Assembly (NCBI GenBank): GCA_963575745.1 | Contig: CAUYUJ010000958.1 | Span: 77,501-141,500 of the forward strand | DNA: 64,000 nt | Reading direction: 5' to 3' | From: Prorocentrum cordatum | Taxonomy: Eukaryota; Sar; Dinophyceae; Prorocentrales; Prorocentraceae | In this document: in pieces, positions 19,009 to 28,778 of the stretch | Layout of the letters: every line of letters starts with the position of its first letter | Numbering within the stretch: the stretch's first letter is position 1 | Translations under genes and position numbers: made by a program | The notes under the pieces: generated by a model | Database searches by the model: none | Seen by the model: the letters and a program-made list of their open reading frames with translations, nothing else | What the model was told of the DNA's origin: nothing

Positions 19009-22000
19009 TTGGCAGTGCTAGCGTTAAATACCAGAGACCAAGAGGGCGTCGACCCTCCCATGGGGGAAGTTGGGGACCACTATAGTCCCACCAAGCTGGG
19101 AAACCAGCCTGAGATCCACCGGATCTTCATGATCACCGAGAGTGAGGCCGGGAGCGCGGCTCCAAGCCGTGCCCCAAGCCAAGGGCCTAGTGCCGTGTCT
19201 TGGCAGGCCATCAGCACCTCGGACCTGGATCAGATAGCGGCCGCGCTGAACCCTGACCAGGTAGAGCAACTGGCGGACAGGTTATATCAGCAGGACCCCT
19301 GGGCCGCAGGCCAGGGAGCAATGTCCGCCATGGCGACGCGAAATCGTCAGGCCATGCAGGGAAACCTGCCTATAAACGGACCTGCTCGGTTTGAACAAAT
19401 GCAGGGAAGCCCCTCGCAGAGCATGCACACTCCGAGGGGCATGACTCCAATGGCCACACCACCTGCACAGTCTCCGTTCGGGACTCCTGGCCGCCCTGCC
19501 ACAAACGGCACCCTCATGGAGAGGATTGCTGCGGCTAGGGCTGAGCATGGCACAGCTCTCCTGAACATGATGCCGCCCGGCACTCCAACGAGTCAGCAGG
19601 GAAACCTGCCTGGCACACCAAGCCACCATCGGGCTGGTGTGCCTGACGACTACCGTGCAAGAGTGGCGGCCGCTGTGCAGCAGGTGCAGAGCCATAATCT
19701 GCCTCACCCAAGTGGGCAGAGGTGGAGGCCGGCCTGGTCCTGGGAACCTGAGGGTCCCAACCCAAGGGATCCTGCTCGGCAACGAGCCTTCATCCCGGCG
19801 TTCAATGCTCATCCGAGCATGTCCCAGGGCCAGAGGCCACCACCAGCGCAGATGAACCCGCCATTATACCCTGATGGGTCAAGGGTTCCGAACAAATTTG
19901 TTCGCGAATTGGCGGATCAGATGCATAGCCTCACTAATGTGCGCTGCAGTGACCAATCTATGTACCCGCACATGGCCTTCATGCCTTCACCGACATCACC
20001 AGAGGTGGCTGTCCAGCCCACTGCCCATTCAATATCGTCTGGCAGTAGGGGCGTGCCTGATTACATCAGGCAGACTTACCACGCTCAACAGGCATGTTTC
20101 AGGAGAAGGCAGGCCGTGCAAAGTGTACGAGATCATTCACGTGCAGCTGCACTTGAGGTTGTAAGAAATAGGGGCTCACCTTTGCGAGGAAACTCGCCCG
20201 CTGTGACTCCTACCACCTCCATGCCAAATGCCGGAGTGCCGGAGGTGCTTGATCCAACGGGGACTCCCCCAGCAGCCTTCATGCCCTCCGAGACGGTATT
20301 GGAGAGACAGCGGCGGGTATATCCCAGAGCAGCGGATGTAGAGGTTTTCGCTGGGATGGAAGATACCTGTGCGGTATGCCTTGAAGAATTTCAGCGCAGA
20401 GAAAGTGTTTACCGTTTGAGGTGTAATCACTTGTTCCATGAGGGGTGCTGGAATTCAAATGTGGTGGGCCATGTCACAAATCAGCGTGAGGGAGATCCTC
20501 AGCAGCCACCATGTGCTATCTGCCGAGCACCTGGCATCATATCGTCATCATTTCCGTGGACCGGCTCCTTCATTCAGACTCCTGAGCAAGCAGCGAGGGA
20601 GCTGCGGGAGTTGAGGAGTATGGTGGAGGAGATGACGGCCAGGATGCTAGATATGCAGACAGCTCAGCCCCAACAGCAGGGAAACCTGCCAGAAGAGGTA
20701 AGGCCGCCGATGGAGACGGGATATTTTGATCAGCTTATCCCGATGACGGCGTCTCAGCAGGGAAACCTGCCTAATACTCCTCAGATGTCTCCCCAGAGTG
20801 GAGGCGGGGCTGAGATGGCACTGGACCCTGACCAGCTGCGTGAGTTGCGTGTTCGACATTTCCAGAACCAGATGGATAATGCGCACACAACATTTATGCT
20901 GGATGCCGACAATCCTGAGACTGATAGTCCGTCGCTTGACATATCAGACTCCTCAGTGGCAACAGCAGCATTGGCAGCCAGGGCCGTCAACATCACAGCG
21001 ACGAACGAGGAGTTCGAGGAGTGGCTGCAATACCGGGATCACATCACGAATGAGGGACTGCAGGACAATGCCCTTCACTCGTACCTGACGCTGACGAGGC
21101 GCACAACCCGCGAGCAGTATAAGAGCATACGTGATGAGTATGCCAACTGGCGGGAGGAGCGTGGCAACCACGCCCAGCACGTGTCGTACTTCCAGTGCAT
21201 CGACCTGGCGCGCATGGCCGAAAGCAGGTCGCATGCGAGTGTCACGCGGGGTAGCCCGCCAGGGAGTGCGACTGGGCTGCGGGGAAACCCGCCTAACAGC
21301 ACAGCCGACACTTCAGAAACGGTGCGCATCAAGCAGCCGAGTAAGACGTTCTTGGATGATGGTGGAAATTCCATCCTCATCGATGTCGGCTCGAAGATCA
21401 ATATCATGGGCGAGAACACGAGCCGCAAGTTCGTCCAGGCTGCCGAGGCACATGGCCGTACTTGTACGTTCGAGCCCCGCTCTCGTTTGAATATCAACGG
21501 AGTGGGAGAAGGGTCGGCCCCAGCGGATACCGTAGGCACATTCAGTATTGCCTGCGAGTACCAGGGGTCGGCCCAACTCGATTCATACAAGACGAACATT
21601 GTGTCAGGCTGTGGCAAGGACCTGCCAGCCATCCTAGGCCTCGATAGTATGCAGGACAAACGCACGATCATCGTGCTTGAACGAGGCCAGGAGAAGCTGA
21701 TATTCCCTGGTAAGGGGCAGGTCAAAATGGAGCTCCCTGAGGGCTCCAAGATCATGCCGACGACGAAGTTGCCGTCAGGGCATCTGTCGATCAGGTGTGA
21801 TTGTTTTGGAGCTGCGGGGCAACCCGCCTCGAGCTCAAGCAGCACGTCATTCCAGACAGTGCTGACAGGCGAGCCGACCCCGGCGCAGGAGCGCGAGCAA
21901 CTGCAGGGAAACCTGCCTCAGGGGTTGATGGAGACGCTCGCCAAGGCCACTATGCGAGGCGACAGCATCGACGATCTTGAGACGTTCGATTGCTTTGTTG

Positions 22001-22275
22001 CCAGGATACTGGCCCAGCATGGTGGAAGTGTACCCATGGACGCTGTACAGTCCCGCCGGAAGATAGTGATGGGATACACTAACCGTGAGCTGCAGACGGT
22101 CAGCGACGCTAGGTCCAAAGGCGTGCTGAAGCAGCTGATGGATAATCCATCCATGCTGACAGCATTTGCGGAGCAATCCGCCTCTGAGGCCGCGGCGCGC
22201 TGCAGTGCTGAGCTCCAGCATCTGAGGGAAGCCCAGATGCTGGCAGACATTGCAGGCACATCTTCTTTATCTTGA
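19009..22275 (+). CDS. Retroelement polyprotein part 2: RING-H2 finger and retropepsin-like protease
   Basis: Residues ~60-440 are Pro/Gln-rich with repeated QGNLP peptides encoded by hairpin motifs. Residues ~454-506 (20368-20525) form a RING-H2 finger: CAVC...C-N-HLFHEGCW...CAIC, followed by a coiled-coil-like ELRSMVEEMTARMLDM. RING fingers usually act as ubiquitin E3 modules and are unusual in copia elements. A retropepsin-like domain spans about 780-910: ILIDVGSKINIMG at ~21371, LNINGVGEG, and DLPAILGLDSM. The active-site D-T/S-G is D-V-G here. The C-terminal 100 residues resemble helical retroelement linkers. The frame ends at a TGA at 22273, and the same frame reopens at 22315. Confidence 0.75.
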   Translation: MAVLALNTRDQEGVDPPMGEVGDHYSPTKLGNQPEIHRIFMITESEAGSAAPSRAPSQGPSAVSWQAISTSDLDQIAAALNPDQVEQLADRLYQQDPWAAGQGAMSAMATRNRQAMQGNLPINGPARFEQMQGSPSQSMHTPRGMTPMATPPAQSPFGTPGRPATNGTLMERIAAARAEHGTALLNMMPPGTPTSQQGNLPGTPSHHRAGVPDDYRARVAAAVQQVQSHNLPHPSGQRWRPAWSWEPEGPNPRDPARQRAFIPAFNAHPSMSQGQRPPPAQMNPPLYPDGSRVPNKFVRELADQMHSLTNVRCSDQSMYPHMAFMPSPTSPEVAVQPTAHSISSGSRGVPDYIRQTYHAQQACFRRRQAVQSVRDHSRAAALEVVRNRGSPLRGNSPAVTPTTSMPNAGVPEVLDPTGTPPAAFMPSETVLERQRRVYPRAADVEVFAGMEDTCAVCLEEFQRRESVYRLRCNHLFHEGCWNSNVVGHVTNQREGDPQQPPCAICRAPGIISSSFPWTGSFIQTPEQAARELRELRSMVEEMTARMLDMQTAQPQQQGNLPEEVRPPMETGYFDQLIPMTASQQGNLPNTPQMSPQSGGGAEMALDPDQLRELRVRHFQNQMDNAHTTFMLDADNPETDSPSLDISDSSVATAALAARAVNITATNEEFEEWLQYRDHITNEGLQDNALHSYLTLTRRTTREQYKSIRDEYANWREERGNHAQHVSYFQCIDLARMAESRSHASVTRGSPPGSATGLRGNPPNSTADTSETVRIKQPSKTFLDDGGNSILIDVGSKINIMGENTSRKFVQAAEAHGRTCTFEPRSRLNINGVGEGSAPADTVGTFSIACEYQGSAQLDSYKTNIVSGCGKDLPAILGLDSMQDKRTIIVLERGQEKLIFPGKGQVKMELPEGSKIMPTTKLPSGHLSIRCDCFGAAGQPASSSSSTSFQTVLTGEPTPAQEREQLQGNLPQGLMETLAKATMRGDSIDDLETFDCFVARILAQHGGSVPMDAVQSRRKIVMGYTNRELQTVSDARSKGVLKQLMDNPSMLTAFAEQSASEAAARCSAELQHLREAQMLADIAGTSSLS

Positions 22276-22314
22276 AGATGGCAGGGCGACGTCGCCCCCC
22301 CGTCGTCTTGCCTG

Positions 22315-25300
22315 TTGGCCGAAAAGCCGGGGGGTAACAAGGACAGCGGGGTAACCTGCCTTAGTCAGAGGGCTTTTGTCATTGAGGATACGAGAGAGGC
22401 TTGCGCCGACCTCCGCGCCCGAGGTTATATCTGTGATCGTATTTCCCACAATGAGCTTATGACAAGCGTGGGCACAGATTACCTGGGTGCGGTGATCAGT
22501 GGAGATTATACTCTCATATGGATTAGTACCCCGGGTGACTGGTATGTACGAACTCCAGGAAAGAGAGTGGCCCCACATTGGTCACGTATCCAGAACCTGT
22601 TGATAAAAGCTGAGAAACTCCGTATGAAAATCATAATTTTTGGTCCCCCAGGATATGTGTGGAAGTTATCTCCAGTGCGTGATACCCTGGAAGATCTTAA
22701 GTTGTCAGTAATACGGATGCGTTTGTGTCAATTCGGTATTCGGTTCAATATGCAAGACAGTGCACCGAGTGGTACTTATATGCAGGTAGCGTCATCAATA
22801 CCGATTAGCTCGAAGCTGTGGGCATGTACATGCAAACAGGCTATACCACAACATGTATTGGATTGGTACGGCCATACAGTACGACATGCTGAATGGCGAG
22901 CTCAGACACGTACTACACTCATCCGTCATCTGAACGACAACATCTTGGGGAGCACCACCACGCACGGAAACGTGCCTATATATTTAAACACCTATACACG
23001 TACAGACCACAACATCCGTCACTACGTGACGACCAATAAGGGAGGACCGAAATGGTCTGAAGTTATCCGACGTGTAACAATTAACCTGGATACCAATGCG
23101 GTTATTCAGGATATTTCAGTTACCGATCAACCAACAGGGTATGATTGGCATGCGCCACTACCTGCAGGGGTTGCCAACATCAGTACTCGGTTGTATTGGC
23201 AACCCCAAGAACCGGTCTTGCTCGGAAACGAGCCTATTCAATCACCGCAGAAACCTCGACGCGTCATCATAGATGACTGTTCTCTTCCCTTCCCGACTCT
23301 GGCGATTGACGCATGTACCCATTCAACCACGACAATGGGCACACAGACCGGCGAACAAGATGAGCAAGTGCTACCCACAGAATCGCGTATCAAGCAGAAG
23401 GAAAGGCTCAAAGCCGAAAAGGAAGCAGGCATCAAGCCTCGCCGCATTAAAAAGCACGTTGAAGACGGAAACGATGATTGCGGCGACGATCTATCAGGAC
23501 TCGGACAGGATCTTATGGCAACCTGGAGTACTGACGCCCCTATTGAGCTGATAAGCTCCGATGAGGACGATGACCTGTTCCTTACCCTCCCCACATCTAT
23601 GCCCGACGCACACGCTAACATATGCAGCATAGTTACTACACTATGCTATGGTCATAACAACTGCGTGGATATGTTGGAGCTTTGTGGCGGTGAGGGTGGT
23701 ATCTCAGAGCTTGCCTTCTCAAGGGGACTCTCCTCAGGAGGCAACCTAGACAAGACTACATATGTCGATCTGGGAGACCCCTCGGTGCATCGGGTTATAG
23801 ATCATTACTTCGCTATATGCTACGTACGAGTTGCCATACTACAACCCAGTTGCCGCACCACAGGACCACCATCCTACTACAACTACAAAGTCAACTACAA
23901 CACTTGGGAACAGCACCACAGAGAAGATTTACCACACATAACTTATTGTGGTAAAATTGCTGTAACCCAAGATGACGCTCGGAGGTGGTTTATACGCGAA
24001 CAACCTACAGGAACATGGGTGGATGATATTTCCCCATGGAAGAAACTTGCCAACCGACCACACATTACAACCGTACGCATTGACCAATGTGCTACGGGAC
24101 TCAAAGATACAACTGGTGACTATATTAAGAAGCCGACAAATATCACCAGCAACGACGAGACAATTCTTAAACCCTTTGAGCGACTCAAGTGCAACGGTCA
24201 GCATGTGCACGCACAACCGTGCAATAAAGAGCTTTCACTGGCACAAAAATACACTCGACGACTGCAGTCTGCCTTCGTGGAAGCCGTCTATCTGGCGAAA
24301 GCCATTGACACTACGCGCGGAAACGCGCCTATAAGTACCGCACATGCTTACCCTGCAGACCTTCCCGATCAAGCTGAACCAGGCGAAGGTATGAGACGCA
24401 TCGGTGATCGTATCATCCCAAAGGTGGCCACTTGCCCGGCATGCATCGACAACGTCCGAAAGGACAGTCCTAGCCATAACAGAGACCCTACACAGTGTAA
24501 ATATCACGATTCCATCTCTGTATACTGGCCATGTCCGGCATGCCAGAGGGATCTTACGAGAAGCAAGGGTGTTAAGAACCACCTCGATACCGAACCTGGT
24601 AAATGTCGTTTTGCTGAACCATTTAAACTTCCAGACGATCACGACCCCGAAGGCAAAACCGTGCCAGCTTGGTGGAAACCCTTACCTAAACCGGGTGAGG
24701 GCCAAGCTTCAGCTTCAGGTGGCCGCCAAGGCGCACGCGCCAGGCCACCGCGACCACGATCCTTCGGTAACGTCGATCCGACATCTGGTGCCAGCAGCTA
24801 CGACATGCTACGAGACGCCCCCGAGCGTGGAAACACGCCTTCTGCGTCCTCTAGCGAAACGCCACAGGTAGCGGCCAGTCGTGGCCGCCTACAAGGCGTA
24901 CCACCACCTCCAGATGCAGTCAATACAGGGGACCAACTACGGAGAGCTACAAGGAACCCTCTTGCCCCTACCGGCTCTGGGGCTCCTCGACTACCCGACT
25001 GGACTAGATTCGACATCCAACACAGTCTACAGAGTCTCCGTAGTCACGAACCTCACGTCGTGAAAAAGGAACTCCGAAAACTACATCTGCGATGGTATCA
25101 TGCGAAGGGACCAAAGATGAGGCTAATCCTCGACAAAGTGGGGCTTGATAGCGTTCGACTGAACATGATCAAGGAAGTTTGCGATACCTGTCGGGAATGC
25201 AGAGCATGGGAACGTCCAGGAAACTCAACGCTACCCTCGGTGAGCCTTCCTGGTAACTGGCTTGACGAAGGTGAAATGGACCTCATGTTCTACAAAAAGC

Positions 25301-25659
25301 GGACCATATTTCATATTATGGATCGCTGTATTCGCCTGGCAGCGGGCCTAGAAATTTCCGACAGAGAACGTGACGCTATCATTGACGCCTACCACTACTG
25401 CTGGATTGCCTATCGCGGACCCTTCAAAGTCATATACTCAGACGGAGAAGGCGCCCTGAATAACGATGCCGCTAAAACTATGATGGCCAACAAGGGCACG
25501 GAACGTCGTATCCGAGCACCTGGCCAACGCGCGACTTCAATTGAGTCACGGAACGGCATCCTCAGAGGCGTCCTCCACATGATTGAGGAAGAACTGAATA
25601 GACACAACATCCCTGTTGTATTCACTAGGAGTTTTGGCGGAAGGCATCTTCGTTACTAA
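22315..25659 (+). CDS. Retroelement polyprotein part 3: methyltransferase-like domain and integrase
   Basis: 1114 residues. The N-terminus (1-230) has LIWISTPGDWYV and KIIIFGPPGYVWKL, resembling a degenerate Rossmann-type half. Residues ~448-650 read MLELCGGEGGISELAF, AILQPSCRTTGPPSYYNYK, LPHITYCGKIA, REQPTGTWVDDISPW and DQC.TG. This is the motif order of a C5-cytosine-methyltransferase-like fold, with PSC in place of the usual PPC/PC nucleophile motif. Cys/His clusters (CPAC..., 724-810) follow. The integrase zinc module is HLRWYH...CDTCREC (~925-965) and the catalytic core has Asp989 (GEMDLMF), Asp1043 (YSDGEG) and Glu1077 (SIESRNG). The core continues in another frame at 25616, so a frameshift splits it. 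Confidence 0.75.
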   Translation: MAEKPGGNKDSGVTCLSQRAFVIEDTREACADLRARGYICDRISHNELMTSVGTDYLGAVISGDYTLIWISTPGDWYVRTPGKRVAPHWSRIQNLLIKAEKLRMKIIIFGPPGYVWKLSPVRDTLEDLKLSVIRMRLCQFGIRFNMQDSAPSGTYMQVASSIPISSKLWACTCKQAIPQHVLDWYGHTVRHAEWRAQTRTTLIRHLNDNILGSTTTHGNVPIYLNTYTRTDHNIRHYVTTNKGGPKWSEVIRRVTINLDTNAVIQDISVTDQPTGYDWHAPLPAGVANISTRLYWQPQEPVLLGNEPIQSPQKPRRVIIDDCSLPFPTLAIDACTHSTTTMGTQTGEQDEQVLPTESRIKQKERLKAEKEAGIKPRRIKKHVEDGNDDCGDDLSGLGQDLMATWSTDAPIELISSDEDDDLFLTLPTSMPDAHANICSIVTTLCYGHNNCVDMLELCGGEGGISELAFSRGLSSGGNLDKTTYVDLGDPSVHRVIDHYFAICYVRVAILQPSCRTTGPPSYYNYKVNYNTWEQHHREDLPHITYCGKIAVTQDDARRWFIREQPTGTWVDDISPWKKLANRPHITTVRIDQCATGLKDTTGDYIKKPTNITSNDETILKPFERLKCNGQHVHAQPCNKELSLAQKYTRRLQSAFVEAVYLAKAIDTTRGNAPISTAHAYPADLPDQAEPGEGMRRIGDRIIPKVATCPACIDNVRKDSPSHNRDPTQCKYHDSISVYWPCPACQRDLTRSKGVKNHLDTEPGKCRFAEPFKLPDDHDPEGKTVPAWWKPLPKPGEGQASASGGRQGARARPPRPRSFGNVDPTSGASSYDMLRDAPERGNTPSASSSETPQVAASRGRLQGVPPPPDAVNTGDQLRRATRNPLAPTGSGAPRLPDWTRFDIQHSLQSLRSHEPHVVKKELRKLHLRWYHAKGPKMRLILDKVGLDSVRLNMIKEVCDTCRECRAWERPGNSTLPSVSLPGNWLDEGEMDLMFYKKRTIFHIMDRCIRLAAGLEISDRERDAIIDAYHYCWIAYRGPFKVIYSDGEGALNNDAAKTMMANKGTERRIRAPGQRATSIESRNGILRGVLHMIEEELNRHNIPVVFTRSFGGRHLRY

Positions 25660-26956
25660 TGCTTTTACGTTTTATAACGGAGTATCGCCATACCAAGCAC
25701 GCACAGGACGTCAGCCCTCCTTCCTTCCCGATCTCGATACCCTTGACTTTCCCAAGGGACCCGAGACTTCAGGACACGAACGAGAACGTCGTGTACGGGA
25801 AGTCAGCCTAGAAGCTATAACTCAGGCCACTGCTGTGGCCAAGACAAATCGGGCTCTTAGGGCTAAAACGACTCCTGATGGTGCTCGCCTTTATTCTGCA
25901 GGGGATTTGGTCGATTACCACCGACCCACTGCCACCAAGGACGACCATGGAGGCTGGAATGGCCCCTTCCCGGTGATCCGTAATGTGCCTGAAAGAGGAC
26001 ATATTGTTGTCAAGGCAGGATCTCGTGAGGTAATTGTGATGTATCCTGATGCTCGTCACACACTATACATTGAATGTCTCCTCGCACGGGAACTTGGCAT
26101 GGATAATATGGCCATGCAAACCGTCCTTACATATGTGGCACACCTCGGCGCAGGGAAACCTGCCAAAGTTTTCGGCTATATCCCCGATTACAAGGGAAAC
26201 CTCAATCTTTCAGACGACAGCAAGTTTCACCCGCGCGTACATCTAGCACTACAGTATCTCGTACGAAACTACTTTCGAGTAGAACATGTAGTGGCAGTTA
26301 GATTGGCCAAAAGTGTGTCAATCCTACCTGCAGTAAAGTACGCCACCGGGTCTACGCTGATCCACTATGACAACGATATCAGCCCGGCTTTCCACTACTA
26401 CGAGTGTGTGGGCACCGGCCTAAACATTTCTCAGATCACTGGTAGCACTCATTCCAGACTCATTCAATGCTTGACTTCACGTGTCCCTTCCTTAGGATTT
26501 CACGACGACCTGGCTAAATATCAGCACTCAAGCAACACGTCTGGAGAACACGATTCGCCTGGAAACAGGCCTCCTCCAGACACCCCGGGTGCTTCATCGC
26601 CGAGCGAAGGCCGTCTGTCGACAATCTATGAGGAAAACGAGGAACATAATATCAAAGCTATGATGCTGGAAGAGTGGTACGACGAACTACGTATGGACCT
26701 TCATCCTACGACGACTACCGACGATTATCTTTACTGCGTCCCAACAACCATGCTGCCTGACCAATGTGTTTTGGTTTCAGCATCTGTGGGCGAAGAAGAT
26801 ACCATATCATCGGTCACGCTCGGAGACGAGCCTGAACCACGAGAGTCCTGTATTGTCTCTCTCTGCTCAACCACACCTGACGAGAGCTACTCTCTTGATA
26901 GTGATGAATATGGTCCTTACGTTGAGTTATGTTTTACATCAGAATGTCAAACATAG
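25616..26956 (+). CDS. Integrase C-terminal part (frameshifted continuation)
   Basis: The frame resumes the integrase with EGIFVTNAFTFYNGVSPYQARTGRQPSFLPDLD, the N..N...G.SP.Q...GR.P segment that follows the catalytic Glu in copia integrases. It then has an SH3-like stretch, SAGDLVDYHRPTATKDDHGGW (residue ~92 on). The rest is the acidic linker between integrase and RT, with another in-protein hairpin (PGNRP at 26557-26571) and LGDEP at 26818. It ends 27 bases inside the next frame. Confidence 0.7.
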   Translation: MYSLGVLAEGIFVTNAFTFYNGVSPYQARTGRQPSFLPDLDTLDFPKGPETSGHERERRVREVSLEAITQATAVAKTNRALRAKTTPDGARLYSAGDLVDYHRPTATKDDHGGWNGPFPVIRNVPERGHIVVKAGSREVIVMYPDARHTLYIECLLARELGMDNMAMQTVLTYVAHLGAGKPAKVFGYIPDYKGNLNLSDDSKFHPRVHLALQYLVRNYFRVEHVVAVRLAKSVSILPAVKYATGSTLIHYDNDISPAFHYYECVGTGLNISQITGSTHSRLIQCLTSRVPSLGFHDDLAKYQHSSNTSGEHDSPGNRPPPDTPGASSPSEGRLSTIYEENEEHNIKAMMLEEWYDELRMDLHPTTTTDDYLYCVPTTMLPDQCVLVSASVGEEDTISSVTLGDEPEPRESCIVSLCSTTPDESYSLDSDEYGPYVELCFTSECQT

Positions 26957-27192
26957 TGTTAGATCAGACTCAACTTGCACAGCTCGACACCGATATGGTC
27001 GCAACGATGAGAGTATATGTATCCTCTGCTGCTAAACGTGCTGTGGTCGTTAAAGAAGATGATCTACTGACCAAAGCCGACATAGCAGCACACCCAAAGG
27101 AGGTTAGTGAAGCTTTGTATACTGAGCTCAAAATCTGGATTGACAACCGATGCTTTGAGATGTATGATTATCCAAAGCTTCCAACATCATGA
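26929..27192 (+). pseudogene. Linker before RT, shifted frame
   Basis: 87 codons bridge the integrase linker and the RT. The segment VYVSSAAKRAVVVKEDDLLTKADIAAHPKEVSEALYTELKIW resembles the pre-RT region of dinoflagellate copia elements, where the enzyme frame normally runs straight into RT. The overlap of 4 bases with the RT frame and the abrupt end mark a frameshift. Confidence 0.6.
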
Positions 27193-28778
27193 CATCCAGG
27201 TATGTATACAAGTGGAAGTTTGTAAAGGTGGGTACCGAGAACGTTAAAACCATTCGTCTCAGACTTGTCCTTCGCGGATTTATGGATACTGAGGCTTTCG
27301 ATGTGGAAACATTCTCGGGAACCGCCCGAAGGCAGTCCCAAAGACTCCTGGCAAGTGAGGCGGCATGCCATCCAGAGTGGATCTTAGCATCCATGGATAT
27401 CGACAAGGCGTTCCTCAAGGGTTTGACCTATGAGGAACTTGCCCATGCCACAGGCGAGGAAACTCGCATGGTCTGCTTCACTCTTCCACCGGGAAGTGCC
27501 CAGGTACTTCGTACACTACCCGGCTTCTCATCCTATGACGAAAGCCGACACTGCCTCAGATGCCTCAAACCAGGAACGGGTACAAAGGATGCTCCAAGAG
27601 CGTTCTCTCTCAAACTTCGTGCGACCACACGAGCTATGGGTCTTACACCGACCAGTTATGACCCTGAATTTGAATTCAGCCAAGATCTGCTAACGGCAAA
27701 ACATGTCGATGATATTAACATGACTGGCCTAGAGAAAAATATAGACGACTATGTACAGCGTGTCGAAAAGGTGTTTGGCAAATGCAAGCTAAACAAACAC
27801 ACATATACGAACTGCGCCGTTCGCTACACTAAGAATGATCAAGGGGATGTGATTATGGATCAGGACGAGTATATCAAACAACTACGTCCTATCACACACC
27901 CAGAACTTACAGGAGCGGCGGCCGATGCCAAAGCCACGAAACTCATTACCGACATGTTCGTCAGCTTGCGAGGAGCCCTCGCCTATGCCCTTCTTATTCA
28001 AATCTGGCTCATGGTATACGTGGTCTCTCTCCAGAAAATCCAAGAGCCCACCAATCTGCAAGTCAGACGCCTGAATGCTGTGACGCGAAAGCTGATCAGC
28101 AGCCCGAAACGCATCGCCTTCCCTCGGATGAAGCCGACGAATGAAGTTGACATCCACAGCGATTCGGGGTATCGGAAGCTTACCGGGGAGGAGGATGATG
28201 AGACCAAGGGCTACGGCATACGCGGGGCGAATGTACTACGGCGAGGAAACTCGCCTCAAGGCAAGTCCGTCGTTCACCTCTGTGACGGACTATGCAAATC
28301 ACACCGACTGCAGGTGAGGTCCAGCTATGCTGCGGAGGCACTCGCAGCGGCGCATAACCTCGATGAGTGTTACCCTACGCTCATCACTCTCCACGAGCTC
28401 AAGGCAGGAGCTCTGACTCCACGACAACTACGAGATATGCGTGAAGTTGGAGGCCTAGCCATCAAAGTATCTCTTACCATAGACGCTGAGTCCGTTTATA
28501 AATCATTATCAAGCAAGGATCTTAAGATACCGACAGAACGGACTCTGCTTGGACACATCAGTTGGATACGTGAGCTCATGGATATAGGTATAGTACATAA
28601 CGTGCAGTGGTGTGATACTAGGGATATGACCGCAGACGGGCATACAAAGGGAAGCATCGATCGGGAGCTGCTTCTGGAAGTGATGTCAGGCACCCAGTCA
28701 TTCAAGTATGACGTTAAGCAGTTTGTTCCCTTTCGGGGTCCCGAGGACAGAGACAAACCCAAGTCTAATCATTTTTAG
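27189..28778 (+). CDS. Reverse transcriptase (RVT_2) and RNase H
   Basis: RT spans about residues 1-260: RLRLVLRGFMD, WILASMDIDKAFLKG (catalytic Asp in the first motif), GTKDAPRAFSLKLR, and AKHVDDIN (the YVDD box, with Tyr replaced by His). RNase H spans about 320-495: IHSDSGYRK, SSYAAEALAA, TIDAESVYKSL and WCDTRDMTADGHTKG, so all acidic residues are present. This is the best-preserved part of the element. Two hairpin motifs fall in it: 27454-27467 in a different reading phase (GEETR) and 28241-28255 in the usual phase (RGNSP). Confidence 0.9.
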   Translation: MTSRYVYKWKFVKVGTENVKTIRLRLVLRGFMDTEAFDVETFSGTARRQSQRLLASEAACHPEWILASMDIDKAFLKGLTYEELAHATGEETRMVCFTLPPGSAQVLRTLPGFSSYDESRHCLRCLKPGTGTKDAPRAFSLKLRATTRAMGLTPTSYDPEFEFSQDLLTAKHVDDINMTGLEKNIDDYVQRVEKVFGKCKLNKHTYTNCAVRYTKNDQGDVIMDQDEYIKQLRPITHPELTGAAADAKATKLITDMFVSLRGALAYALLIQIWLMVYVVSLQKIQEPTNLQVRRLNAVTRKLISSPKRIAFPRMKPTNEVDIHSDSGYRKLTGEEDDETKGYGIRGANVLRRGNSPQGKSVVHLCDGLCKSHRLQVRSSYAAEALAAAHNLDECYPTLITLHELKAGALTPRQLRDMREVGGLAIKVSLTIDAESVYKSLSSKDLKIPTERTLLGHISWIRELMDIGIVHNVQWCDTRDMTADGHTKGSIDRELLLEVMSGTQSFKYDVKQFVPFRGPEDRDKPKSNHF

